NCBI GenBank assembly: GCA_002364215.1
Contig: DEXQ01000012.1
Span: 1 to 61,019 of the forward strand
DNA: 61,019 nucleotides
Direction: 5' to 3'
Origin: Aequorivita sp. UBA3180
GTDB taxonomy: Bacteria > Bacteroidota > Bacteroidia > Flavobacteriales > Flavobacteriaceae
Under the pieces are notes generated by a model. It made no database searches. It was given only the letters and a program-made list of their open reading frames with translations, and had not been told where the DNA came from. The position numbers were made by a program, and so were the translations under genes. Shown here piece after piece: positions 16,145 to 23,121 of this stretch (position 1 is the first letter of the stretch; each line of letters starts with the position of its first letter).

Positions 16145-16657
16145 CTTCAAAATTATCTTTTCAACAGTTTTAGCTACACTTTCTGAACCTACATCAATAA
16201 TCATATCAGCCTGATTATAGTAGAATGCCCTTTCAAAAAGGTGTTTTCTAATAAAATCTTCAAGTTCAATTTCAGAACTTAAGTGAGCAATCAGAGGTCT
16301 ATCTACTTTTTCTGAAAATAATCGGGAAACTAAAGTATTTATTGGATTTTTTAAATACACTGAAACAGTATCTTCTTGATTTCCTATAATTTCCATAGCA
16401 TCTGAATAACACGGTGTACCACCGCCTGTTGCCAAAACGAAGCTGTTCGGGTTTTTCAAAAGTTGCTTCAGTACTTTGTTTTCCACTTTTCTGAAATAAA
16501 CCTCCCCCTTTTGCGAAAATATTTTAGATACAGAAATTCTTTCAGCTTTTTCAATTTCAGAATCGATATCCTTAAAAGGTAGCTTCAAAACTTCTGCAAG
16601 TTTTTTTCCTATAGAAGATTTTCCACTTCCCATATACCCAACCAAGACGATTTTCAT
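16136..16657 (-). CDS. aroK: Shikimate kinase
   Basis: Phosphorylates shikimate in aromatic amino-acid synthesis. The 173-residue protein has the P-loop GYMGSGKSSIGK (about 7-18), the substrate-binding DIDSEIEKAE (about 31-40), ATGGGTPCYSD (about 76-86) and the lid RPLIAHLS (about 119-126). Convergent with and slightly overlapping the phosphoribosyltransferase gene. No other aro gene is nearby. Confidence 0.93.
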   Translation of the reverse strand: MKIVLVGYMGSGKSSIGKKLAEVLKLPFKDIDSEIEKAERISVSKIFSQKGEVYFRKVENKVLKQLLKNPNSFVLATGGGTPCYSDAMEIIGNQEDTVSVYLKNPINTLVSRLFSEKVDRPLIAHLSSEIELEDFIRKHLFERAFYYNQADMIIDVGSESVAKTVEKIILKLF

Positions 16658-16814
16658 AGGTTTTCAAATTACGAATTTCTCAATATATGGTGTAACATTC
16701 TCCTGTTTTTTGTTGATTATTTATCCAAATGCAGCTTTTGAAATAAAAAATTCATTTGTGAGCCCCTGTATTTCAAAGGTTTTAGATTTTCCTCAAATTT
16801 AATTCATTTTCGTT

Positions 16815-16845
16815 TTGAAAATTTCATTTAATGATAGTATATTTG
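16815..16845 (+). promoter_or_regulatory. Promoter of the tRNA-Lys/tRNA-Leu pair
   Basis: TTG at 16815-16817, a 20-bp spacer and TATATTTG at 16838-16845, followed by CACCCGC exactly as at the two leftward rRNA-type promoters near 128 and 242. The tRNA-Lys begins 16 bp further on. Confidence 0.88.
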
Positions 16846-16861
16846 CACCCGCAATAAGGAA

Positions 16862-16934
16862 GACCTGGTAGCTCAGTTGGTAGAGCACCTCCCTTTTAAG
16901 GAGGTGGTCCTGGGTTCGAGCCCCAGCCAGGTCA
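16862..16934 (+). tRNA. tRNA-Lys (anticodon TTT)
   Basis: Full cloverleaf of 73 nt: acceptor GACCTGG pairs with CCAGGTC, D stem GCTC/GAGC, anticodon stem CCTCC/GGAGG with loop CTTTTAA (anticodon TTT), T stem CTGGG/CCCAG with loop TTCGAGC, discriminator A. The 3' CCA is not encoded. Confidence 0.97.
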
Positions 16935-17018
16935 CAAAAAGTTAAGCCCTCGGTTTAACTTTTTTTGTTTAAAACACTTCTTAATTTGTTTTAAACGCTT
17001 AGGTGAAAATGAGTATCC

Positions 17019-17101
17019 ACCCGGGTGCTGGAATTGGTAGACAGGCATGGTTGAGGGCCATGTGTCCTTTGGGCGTGTGGGTTCAAGTCCCATCCCGGGT
17101 A
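17019..17101 (+). tRNA. tRNA-Leu (anticodon GAG)
   Basis: Class II tRNA of 83 nt: acceptor ACCCGGG/CCCGGGT, anticodon stem CATGG/CCATG with loop TTGAGGG (anticodon GAG), a long variable arm typical of leucine tRNAs (TGTCC-TTT-GGGCG), T loop TTCAAGT, discriminator A. It lies 84 bp after tRNA-Lys and is probably cotranscribed. Confidence 0.95.
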
Positions 17102-17116
17102 CATTTTTTCCCAATA

Positions 17117-17146
17117 TGTTTAGTGAATTTTACATTTATCTAAACA
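17117..17146 (+). promoter_or_regulatory. Putative CarH-like operator and promoter of the merR gene
   Basis: TGTTTA (17117-17122) and TAAACA (17141-17146) form an inverted repeat separated by exactly 18 bp, enclosing TACATTTA (17131-17138), a seven-of-eight match to the -7 element. The same arrangement with the same spacing lies before crtI. A second inverted repeat, AGTGAATTT/AAATTCACT (17122-17130 and 17146-17154), overlaps it. The operator role is inference. Confidence 0.6.
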
Positions 17147-17196
17147 AATTCACTTCTTTTTAGTACATTCACAAGCTAAAACTAAACGGTAATTCA

Positions 17197-18096
17197 GTGG
17201 TCAAAACACAATTTGGCATAAAGGATCTTGAAAATCTCTCAAACGTAAAAGCCCATACAATCAGAATCTGGGAGAAAAGGTACAATCTTCTTGAACCGGA
17301 CCGTACCGATACCAACATTAGAAAGTACGATCTAGACAACCTCAAGAAGTTATTGAATGTTGCCTATTTATACAATGCCGGGCACAAAATATCAAAAATT
17401 GCAAGCTTAAATAATGTACAGATTCAAGAATTGATTAAAAAAAACATCAATGGTCTTGATTCTGAATATATGCTAAATATTTTTAAGTCGGCGATGTTTG
17501 AGTTTGACGGAGAACTTTTTGATGCTACTTTGGAAAAACTTTTGGAAAAAAAATCGTTCAGTGAAGTTTTTGCTGAAATATTTGTACCATTACTCAATGA
17601 AATGGGAGTTCTGTGGCACTCTGGCACCATTGATCCTTCACACGAGCATTTCATATCCGAAAAGATAAAACACTCCATTATAAGCCATACGTCCAAACGG
17701 AAAACAAGCAATTCTGAAAAAGCTCAATTGTTCACCCTTTATCTTCCTTATCAGGAAATCCATGAAATTAGCTTGCTATACGCAAATTATGAACTAATCT
17801 CAGCTGGTTACAACACAATTTTTTTAGGTCCAAATATTCCTTTGGAAAGCTTAAAGCATGTCTTAAAAACAAAAACTAAAATAATTTTTGTTACCTATTT
17901 CACGGTCCGCCCAGAAAATGATAACCTTAAAAAGTATCTTACAGATTTTCAAGATGAAGTCAGTGCGAAAGGTTCGTGCGAACTCTGGGTATTGGGCGAC
18001 AAAGCCGAAAAGAGTAATAAAAACACAAAAAGTGTAAAGTTTTTTAGGGACATTAAGCAGTTTACAGATCATATTGAAAAGCTGTCAACCTACTAA
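17197..18096 (+). CDS. MerR-family regulator with CarH/LitR-type B12-binding domain
   Basis: Transcription regulator of 299 residues, likely a light- and vitamin B12-dependent repressor of the adjacent carotenoid genes. The N-terminal MerR helix-turn-helix (about 4-75) contains IKDLENLSNVKAHTIRIWEKRY. The cobalamin-binding half has the CarH signature W-x9-E-H exactly (Trp140, Glu150, His151). His141 sits where CarH has its light-state ligand, and His189 sits at the lower-ligand position in EIHEI. The usual glycine of HxxG is serine here. The start is GTG at 17197, as the frame has no suitable ATG nearby. The crt genes follow 130 bp downstream in the same direction. Actual cobalamin binding is inference from these residues. 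Confidence 0.88.
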   Translation: MVKTQFGIKDLENLSNVKAHTIRIWEKRYNLLEPDRTDTNIRKYDLDNLKKLLNVAYLYNAGHKISKIASLNNVQIQELIKKNINGLDSEYMLNIFKSAMFEFDGELFDATLEKLLEKKSFSEVFAEIFVPLLNEMGVLWHSGTIDPSHEHFISEKIKHSIISHTSKRKTSNSEKAQLFTLYLPYQEIHEISLLYANYELISAGYNTIFLGPNIPLESLKHVLKTKTKIIFVTYFTVRPENDNLKKYLTDFQDEVSAKGSCELWVLGDKAEKSNKNTKSVKFFRDIKQFTDHIEKLSTY

Positions 18097-18205
18097 ACAT
18101 AAGTCTTTTAAAAAATCCTTTAAGCCCGAAATCATTTTCGGAGAATCAAATATTTCCAATAAAATTAAATCTTAACACAAAATTACATTCTGCAAATTTC
18201 TTTTT

Positions 18206-18235
18206 TGTTTAAATAAAATGTAGATTTGTTAAACA
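18206..18235 (+). promoter_or_regulatory. crtI promoter with putative CarH-like operator
   Basis: TAGATTTG (18221-18228) matches TAnnTTTG fully. It lies between TGTTTA (18206-18211) and TAAACA (18230-18235), an inverted repeat with an 18-bp gap; the arms extend to TTGTTTAA and TTAAACAA. A bound regulator would cover the promoter. The in-frame TTG at 18226 lies in this element, so crtI starts at the ATG at 18238, giving an extremely short leader. Confidence 0.7.
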
Positions 18236-18237
18236 AT

Positions 18238-19698
18238 ATGAAAAAAGTTGCAGTTATTGGCTCTGGTTTTTCTTCGCTTGCCGCTTCGTGTTATTTGGCC
18301 CAAGCAGGAAATAATGTAACCATTTATGAAAAAAATGAAACCATTGGCGGTAGAGCGCGACAGTTAAAAAAGCATGGTTTTACGTTTGACATGGGCCCTA
18401 CGTGGTATTGGATGCCAGATGTTTTTGAACGGTTTTTTAAAGATTTTGGAAAGTATCCTTCAGATTTCTATGAACTCGAAAAACTGAATCCAGCATACCG
18501 TGTGTATTTTGGAAGTGGAAACTATATAACCATTGAAGATACTCTTGAAAAGATTTGTGCTTCATTTGAAAAAGAGGAACCGGGCAGTTCACTCAAGTTG
18601 AGAAAATTCATGGTACAGGCATTAGATAATTACAATATTGCCATAAAAGATCTGGTCTACAGACCCGGTGTTTCCCCATTAGAATTGGTTACGTTCCAAA
18701 CCATGAAGAAGATTGGGCAGTTTTTTAGCACAGTAAGTGAAGACGTACGGAAGGAATTTACAAATCCGAAACTAATTTCAATTTTAGAATTTCCTGTATT
18801 GTTTTTGGGAGCAAAACCTTCCGCAACACCTTCATTTTATAGTTTTATGAACTATGCAGATTTTGGACTCGGAACATTTCACCCAAAAAAAGGTATGTTC
18901 TCGGTGGTCGACGGGATTAAAAATCTTGCACAGAAACTTGGCGTAACCATAAAGACAAATCAAAACATTGAAAAGATAATTGTTGAAAAAGGAAAAGCTA
19001 GCGGAATAATTTCAAACGGTAAAAAAATTGAGACAGATATCATTTTAAGTGGTGCTGATTATCATCATACAGAAACACTTTTGGAGCAGAAGCTCCGACA
19101 GTATTCTAAAAATTATTGGAACAAAAAAACCTTTGCTCCTTCTGCCCTATTATTTTATGTAGGTTTCGACAAAAAAATCGAGCGAGTAGATCATCACACA
19201 TTATTTTTTGATGTTGATTTTAAAAAACATTCCGAAGAAATATACGATTCGCCAAAGTGGCCCGACGAACCGCTTTTTTACGCAAGTTTTCCTTCAAAAA
19301 CCGATATTAGTGTAGCACCCGCAGGAAAAGAAGCTGGAATTTTTTTAATCCCATTGGCTCCAGGTTTGGTTGATATCCCAGAATTAAGGGTAGAATATTT
19401 TGAGAAAATAATCGATCGGTTTGAAAAAATAACCAACCAAGAGGTGAGAAAATACGTTATATTTAAAGAGTCATTCTGTATTAATGATTTCACTACTGAC
19501 TACAATAGTTATAAGGGAAATGCATATGGCCTAGCCAACACTTTGATGCAAACAGCTTTTTTAAGGCCAAAATTGAAAAGTAAGAAAGTGAAAAACCTTT
19601 TTTTCACAGGACAACTCACAGTCCCTGGACCGGGGGTGCCACCCGCACTTATCTCTGGAAAATTAGTAGCCGGGTTAATTGAAAAAGAAAAAAAATAG
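18238..19698 (+). CDS. crtI: Phytoene desaturase (CrtI)
   Basis: FAD-dependent enzyme that desaturates phytoene to lycopene. From the ATG at 18238 it is 486 residues with the N-terminal dinucleotide fold VAVIGSGFSSLAASCYLAQAG, the GGRARQLKKHGFTFDMGPTWYW segment typical of CrtI, and C-terminal FFTGQLTVPGPGVPPALISGK. It heads the cluster crtI-crtB-crtZ-lycopene cyclase and its stop codon overlaps the crtB start (TAGTG), implying translational coupling. Regulation by the upstream MerR gene is suggested by the shared operator. Confidence 0.95.
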   Translation: MKKVAVIGSGFSSLAASCYLAQAGNNVTIYEKNETIGGRARQLKKHGFTFDMGPTWYWMPDVFERFFKDFGKYPSDFYELEKLNPAYRVYFGSGNYITIEDTLEKICASFEKEEPGSSLKLRKFMVQALDNYNIAIKDLVYRPGVSPLELVTFQTMKKIGQFFSTVSEDVRKEFTNPKLISILEFPVLFLGAKPSATPSFYSFMNYADFGLGTFHPKKGMFSVVDGIKNLAQKLGVTIKTNQNIEKIIVEKGKASGIISNGKKIETDIILSGADYHHTETLLEQKLRQYSKNYWNKKTFAPSALLFYVGFDKKIERVDHHTLFFDVDFKKHSEEIYDSPKWPDEPLFYASFPSKTDISVAPAGKEAGIFLIPLAPGLVDIPELRVEYFEKIIDRFEKITNQEVRKYVIFKESFCINDFTTDYNSYKGNAYGLANTLMQTAFLRPKLKSKKVKNLFFTGQLTVPGPGVPPALISGKLVAGLIEKEKK

Positions 19699-20540
19699 TG
19701 AAAGAACTTTTTGACATAGTATCCAAAAAATGCAGCAAACAGGTAACTGAAACCTACAGTACTTCCTTTTCGTTGGCTACACGAATGTTGGGGCCTGCCA
19801 TACGTCAGGATATTTATAATATCTATGGCTTTGTACGTTTTTCAGATGAAATCGTTGATTCTTTTCACGATTATAATAAAGGGGTTCTTTTTGGTCGCTT
19901 TGAAAATGCGTTGGATGAAGCTCTTTTAGATAAAATTAGCTTAAACCCGATTTTAAATTCATTTCAAGAAACAGTATATAAGTATAACATTCAAAGAGAT
20001 TTAATCGATACGTTTATGGCCAGTATGCGATTGGATCTTACCAAAAGCGTCTATTCCACTACAGAAGAATTTAATGATTATATATACGGCTCGGCAGACG
20101 TTGTTGGTTTAATGTGTCTAAAAGTATTTGTGAAAGGTGATACTGAAAAGTATAATCAATTAAAAGAGTCGGCGATGAATTTAGGTTCCGCGTTTCAAAA
20201 AGTGAACTTTCTTCGTGATCTTAAAGATGATTATGAAAACTTAAGCCGAACTTATTTTCCAAATACCAATCTGGAATCTCTTGACGAAGATTCAAAAACA
20301 AAGATAATTGAAGAAATTGAAGACAACTTTAATCGTGGATATCAAGGCATTTTACAATTGCCACACGATTCAAAGTTGGGAGTTTTCATAGCTTATAGAT
20401 ATTATAGACGATTGCTGAAAAAGCTACAAAAAACCCCTGCTACAGAAATTAAAAATTCTAGAATTCGCGTTCCAAACATTGAAAAAATAGGGCTTTTAAC
20501 ACGCAGCTATGTAAAATATCAATTAAATTTGGTGAAATAA
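19698..20540 (+). CDS. crtB: Phytoene synthase
   Basis: Condenses two geranylgeranyl diphosphates to phytoene, the committed carotenoid step. It has 280 residues with both aspartate-rich motifs of squalene/phytoene synthases: YGFVRFSDEIVDSFHDY (about 43-59) and NFLRDLKDDYENLSRTYFP (about 170-188). The start is GTG, whose G is the last base of the crtI stop. The gene is followed by an 81-bp gap before crtZ. Confidence 0.95.
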   Translation: MKELFDIVSKKCSKQVTETYSTSFSLATRMLGPAIRQDIYNIYGFVRFSDEIVDSFHDYNKGVLFGRFENALDEALLDKISLNPILNSFQETVYKYNIQRDLIDTFMASMRLDLTKSVYSTTEEFNDYIYGSADVVGLMCLKVFVKGDTEKYNQLKESAMNLGSAFQKVNFLRDLKDDYENLSRTYFPNTNLESLDEDSKTKIIEEIEDNFNRGYQGILQLPHDSKLGVFIAYRYYRRLLKKLQKTPATEIKNSRIRVPNIEKIGLLTRSYVKYQLNLVK

Positions 20541-20621
20541 TATTGCTGGAGACAGAAGTACAGTCGTATTAATTTTAAACCTAAACATAATACTCCCAAA
20601 TCAAAATAATTTAAAAATAAA

Positions 20622-21071
20622 ATGATAACAGTTCTTTGGATACTAATTTTCATTTCTACTTTTTGCATCATGGAATTTATGGCGTGGTTTACACATAAGT
20701 ACATTATGCACGGTTTTTTATGGAAATTGCACAAAGATCATCACCATAAAGATCACGGCAGTTGGTGGGAGCGTAATGATTATTTCTTTCTTTTTTATGC
20801 CTTGGTGAGCATCAGTTGTTTTGTAGGCTGGAGTTATTTTGGCTTTTGGGCAGGTTTGCCCATAGGCTTAGGGATTTTTGCGTATGGCCTTACTTACTTT
20901 TTTGTTCACGACATTTTTATTCACCAGCGTTTTAAAATATTCCGAAACGCAAATAATTGGTATGCCCGAGGCATCAGGCGTGCGCACAAAATACACCACA
21001 AACATTTGGGAAAAGATAAAGGAGAATGTTTCGGAATGTTACTACCACCGTTAAAGTATTTCAAAAAATAA
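20622..21071 (+). CDS. crtZ: Beta-carotene hydroxylase (fatty-acid-hydroxylase type)
   Basis: Membrane di-iron enzyme that adds 3-hydroxyl groups to beta-ionone rings, turning beta-carotene into zeaxanthin. The 149-residue protein has the four histidine clusters expected: HKYIMHG, HKDHHHKDH, HDIFIHQR and HKIHHKH, with hydrophobic helices between. The ATG at 20622 follows an AT-rich spacer. The lycopene cyclase gene starts only 3 bp after its stop. Confidence 0.94.
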   Translation: MITVLWILIFISTFCIMEFMAWFTHKYIMHGFLWKLHKDHHHKDHGSWWERNDYFFLFYALVSISCFVGWSYFGFWAGLPIGLGIFAYGLTYFFVHDIFIHQRFKIFRNANNWYARGIRRAHKIHHKHLGKDKGECFGMLLPPLKYFKK

Positions 21072-21074
21072 CAG

Positions 21075-21782
21075 ATGTGGCATCTCTATCTTTTATTAAA
21101 TCTTGCATCTCTCAGCATTCCTTTTCTCTTTAGTTTTCACCCGAAACTGAGGTTTTATAAGCTTTGGAAATATTTTTTCCCCGCCACATTTATTATGATG
21201 GCTTTTTTTATTCCGTGGGATATCAACTTTACCCAAAATGGAATTTGGGGTTTTAATGAAAAATATCTTTCTGGAATTAAACTGGGCAATTTGCCTTTGG
21301 AAGAATGGCTTTTCTTCATTTGCATTCCTTACGCTTGTATTTTCACAATCTATGCTTTCAAAAATATGCTTCCCAAATTTTCAATTTCAGAGAAAACAAC
21401 ACAAATAGTATATTTTTTGCTGCAAACCATTTTAATCGCCACCCTGCTCTATTTTTACGATCGGTTGTACACCGCCGTCAATTTTGGTTATGCAATTGTT
21501 TTACTGGCCTTGGTTTATAATTACAAACGTGAAACACTTCAAGTTTTCTTCCCTATTTTTCTAATTCTTTTAGTCCCTTTTTTTATAGTGAATGGCTTTC
21601 TCACCGGTAGTTGGATTCACGAAGAAGTGGTTTGGTACAATAATGCTGAAAACTTAGGCATCCGCATTGGCTCCGTTCCCATAGAAGACAGTATTTATGC
21701 ACTCACAATGCTTTTGACCATTTATATTTTAATGGAAAAGTTTAAGGATAAGTATAGCCCAAATTTAGAAAGAGAAAATTAG
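21075..21782 (+). CDS. Lycopene beta-cyclase (fused CrtYc-CrtYd type)
   Basis: Integral membrane protein of 235 residues with two halves, each a lycopene cyclase domain. The first has IPWDINFTQNGIWGFNEKYLSG and LPLEEWLFFICIPYACIFTIY; the second has TGSWIHEEVVWYNNAENLGIRIGSVPIEDSIYALTML. The PxE(E/D) motifs are the family hallmark. This is the heterodimer-derived type found in Bacteroidota and actinobacteria, not the FAD-dependent CrtY. With CrtI, CrtB and CrtZ it completes a route to zeaxanthin; no ketolase (crtW) is present. Confidence 0.92.
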   Translation: MWHLYLLLNLASLSIPFLFSFHPKLRFYKLWKYFFPATFIMMAFFIPWDINFTQNGIWGFNEKYLSGIKLGNLPLEEWLFFICIPYACIFTIYAFKNMLPKFSISEKTTQIVYFLLQTILIATLLYFYDRLYTAVNFGYAIVLLALVYNYKRETLQVFFPIFLILLVPFFIVNGFLTGSWIHEEVVWYNNAENLGIRIGSVPIEDSIYALTMLLTIYILMEKFKDKYSPNLEREN

Positions 21783-21892
21783 CCTGCGGAAAAAATCGGC
21801 AAATTAACAGCTATAAAATTTCATATACAATAGAATTATGAATGTAAATTGATTAAGTTTTTGCATTACATTTAATCCTAAAAATACGTTAT

Positions 21893-22477
21893 ATGATACA
21901 TCCCAAAACAGAACTGAAATTCATCAGTAATCAAATTGGTTATGGCGTTGTTGCTACCAAATTTATTCCCGCCGGAACAATAACTTGGGCTTTGGATGAT
22001 TTGGACCGTGAATTTACACCGGCCAAGATGAAAAAAATGAATTCGCTGTATCAAAATATTCTTGAAACCTATTGCTACCGAAACAACAAAGGAAATTTTG
22101 TGCTATGCTGGGATTATGGGCGGTATGTAAACCATAGTTTTAAGAGCAATTGTATGTCAACGGCCTATGATTTTGAAATTGCAATACGCGATATTCAACC
22201 AGGGGAAGAATTGACTGACGATTATGGCTACCTTAATGTTTCTGAACCCTTTAAAGGAATTGATGAGGGCACGCGACGCAAAACTGTCTATCCCGACGAT
22301 CTTTTGAATCATTACCAAACTTGGGATAAGCAACTCATCAAAAATTTTCCTAAAATACTAAAGGTGGAACAACCTTTAAAATCTTTGATAACTCCAAAAC
22401 TGTGGAATACTATCTGCGAAATTGCAGAAGGTAAAAAAGAAATGGATTCTATCTTGAAAAACCATTTTTCCGGATAA
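21893..22477 (+). CDS. SET-domain protein, putative lysine methyltransferase
   Basis: A 194-residue protein with a SET domain in its first 125 residues: GYGVVATKFIPAGTITW, the RYVNHSFKSNC motif (AdoMet binding) and GEELTDDYGYLN (substrate tyrosine region). Bacterial SET proteins methylate lysines of ribosomal or other proteins; the target here is unknown. It lies 110 bp after the carotenoid genes, same strand, and converges with the thioredoxin gene. No link to carotenoids can be shown. Confidence 0.82.
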   Translation: MIHPKTELKFISNQIGYGVVATKFIPAGTITWALDDLDREFTPAKMKKMNSLYQNILETYCYRNNKGNFVLCWDYGRYVNHSFKSNCMSTAYDFEIAIRDIQPGEELTDDYGYLNVSEPFKGIDEGTRRKTVYPDDLLNHYQTWDKQLIKNFPKILKVEQPLKSLITPKLWNTICEIAEGKKEMDSILKNHFSG

Positions 22478-22488
22478 TTTATAACCGA

Positions 22489-23052
22489 TTATTTATTAAG
22501 AAGATTATCCAATAAAGCTCTCATTTTTTTACTGTTCCAATCCGCAGCACCTTCTTCGTCAATAACTATTTCACCACTTTTTGAAATTAAAAAAGTAGTA
22601 GGCAGTGCCTGTGATTTTAGCTGTTTTGGAGCTTCGTATTGTTGAATGTAAACCGGCAATGTATATTCGTTTTTCTGAAGAAATCTATTCACTTTTTCAG
22701 ATTCTTCCGAAGTAACAAAATAGAAATCTACTTTGTTACCATAACTATCGTACAATTTCTGGAACGAAGGCATTTCTGCAACACAGGGCGGGCACCATGT
22801 TGCCCAGAAATTTACAATCGTTACTTTTTCTTCAGATTGTGAAAAATTTATTTCCTCACCATTTAACCTTTGTAAGCTCCATTGATAGTCTTCCATTTTC
22901 TCTCGTTCTGCTTTATCTTTTTCTGAAGGTGAAAATGAAATAAGCCGCTGTACAAAAACCTGGATGGGCATGCGCGTTTTTGGAATAATCAGCAATGCCA
23001 AAAATGCAAAGAAGAGCACGTTGCTCCAATTTTTCTTTAAAAAACGTTTCAT
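22489..23052 (-). CDS. TlpA/ResA-like membrane-anchored thioredoxin
   Basis: A 187-residue protein with an N-terminal signal anchor (KNWSNVLFFAFLALLIIPKT) and a periplasm-facing thioredoxin fold. The redox motif is FWATWCPPCVAEMPSFQKLY (about 90-110), and the cis-proline loop is LPTTFLISKSGEI. Such proteins reduce disulfides in the envelope, often for cytochrome c maturation. No cytochrome gene is adjacent. Acn lies just upstream on the same strand with a terminator between them. Confidence 0.88.
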   Translation of the reverse strand: MKRFLKKNWSNVLFFAFLALLIIPKTRMPIQVFVQRLISFSPSEKDKAEREKMEDYQWSLQRLNGEEINFSQSEEKVTIVNFWATWCPPCVAEMPSFQKLYDSYGNKVDFYFVTSEESEKVNRFLQKNEYTLPVYIQQYEAPKQLKSQALPTTFLISKSGEIVIDEEGAADWNSKKMRALLDNLLNK

Positions 23053-23064
23053 AATTCAATCGTA

Positions 23065-23100
23065 TAAAAAACCTCACAAATCCGAAAGATCTGTGAGGTT
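23065..23100 (-). terminator. Terminator downstream of the aconitase gene
   Basis: On the minus strand AACCTCACAGATC and GATTTGTGAGGTT pair around TTTCG and are followed by TTTT (plus-strand A run 23065-23070), 22 bp after the acn stop. Confidence 0.85.
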
Positions 23101-23121
23101 AATGCCTTACTATTATAAAGA

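Noticed and set aside
16932..17114. 60-residue frame over the tRNA genes
   Set aside because: Antisense to tRNA-Leu, which folds perfectly.
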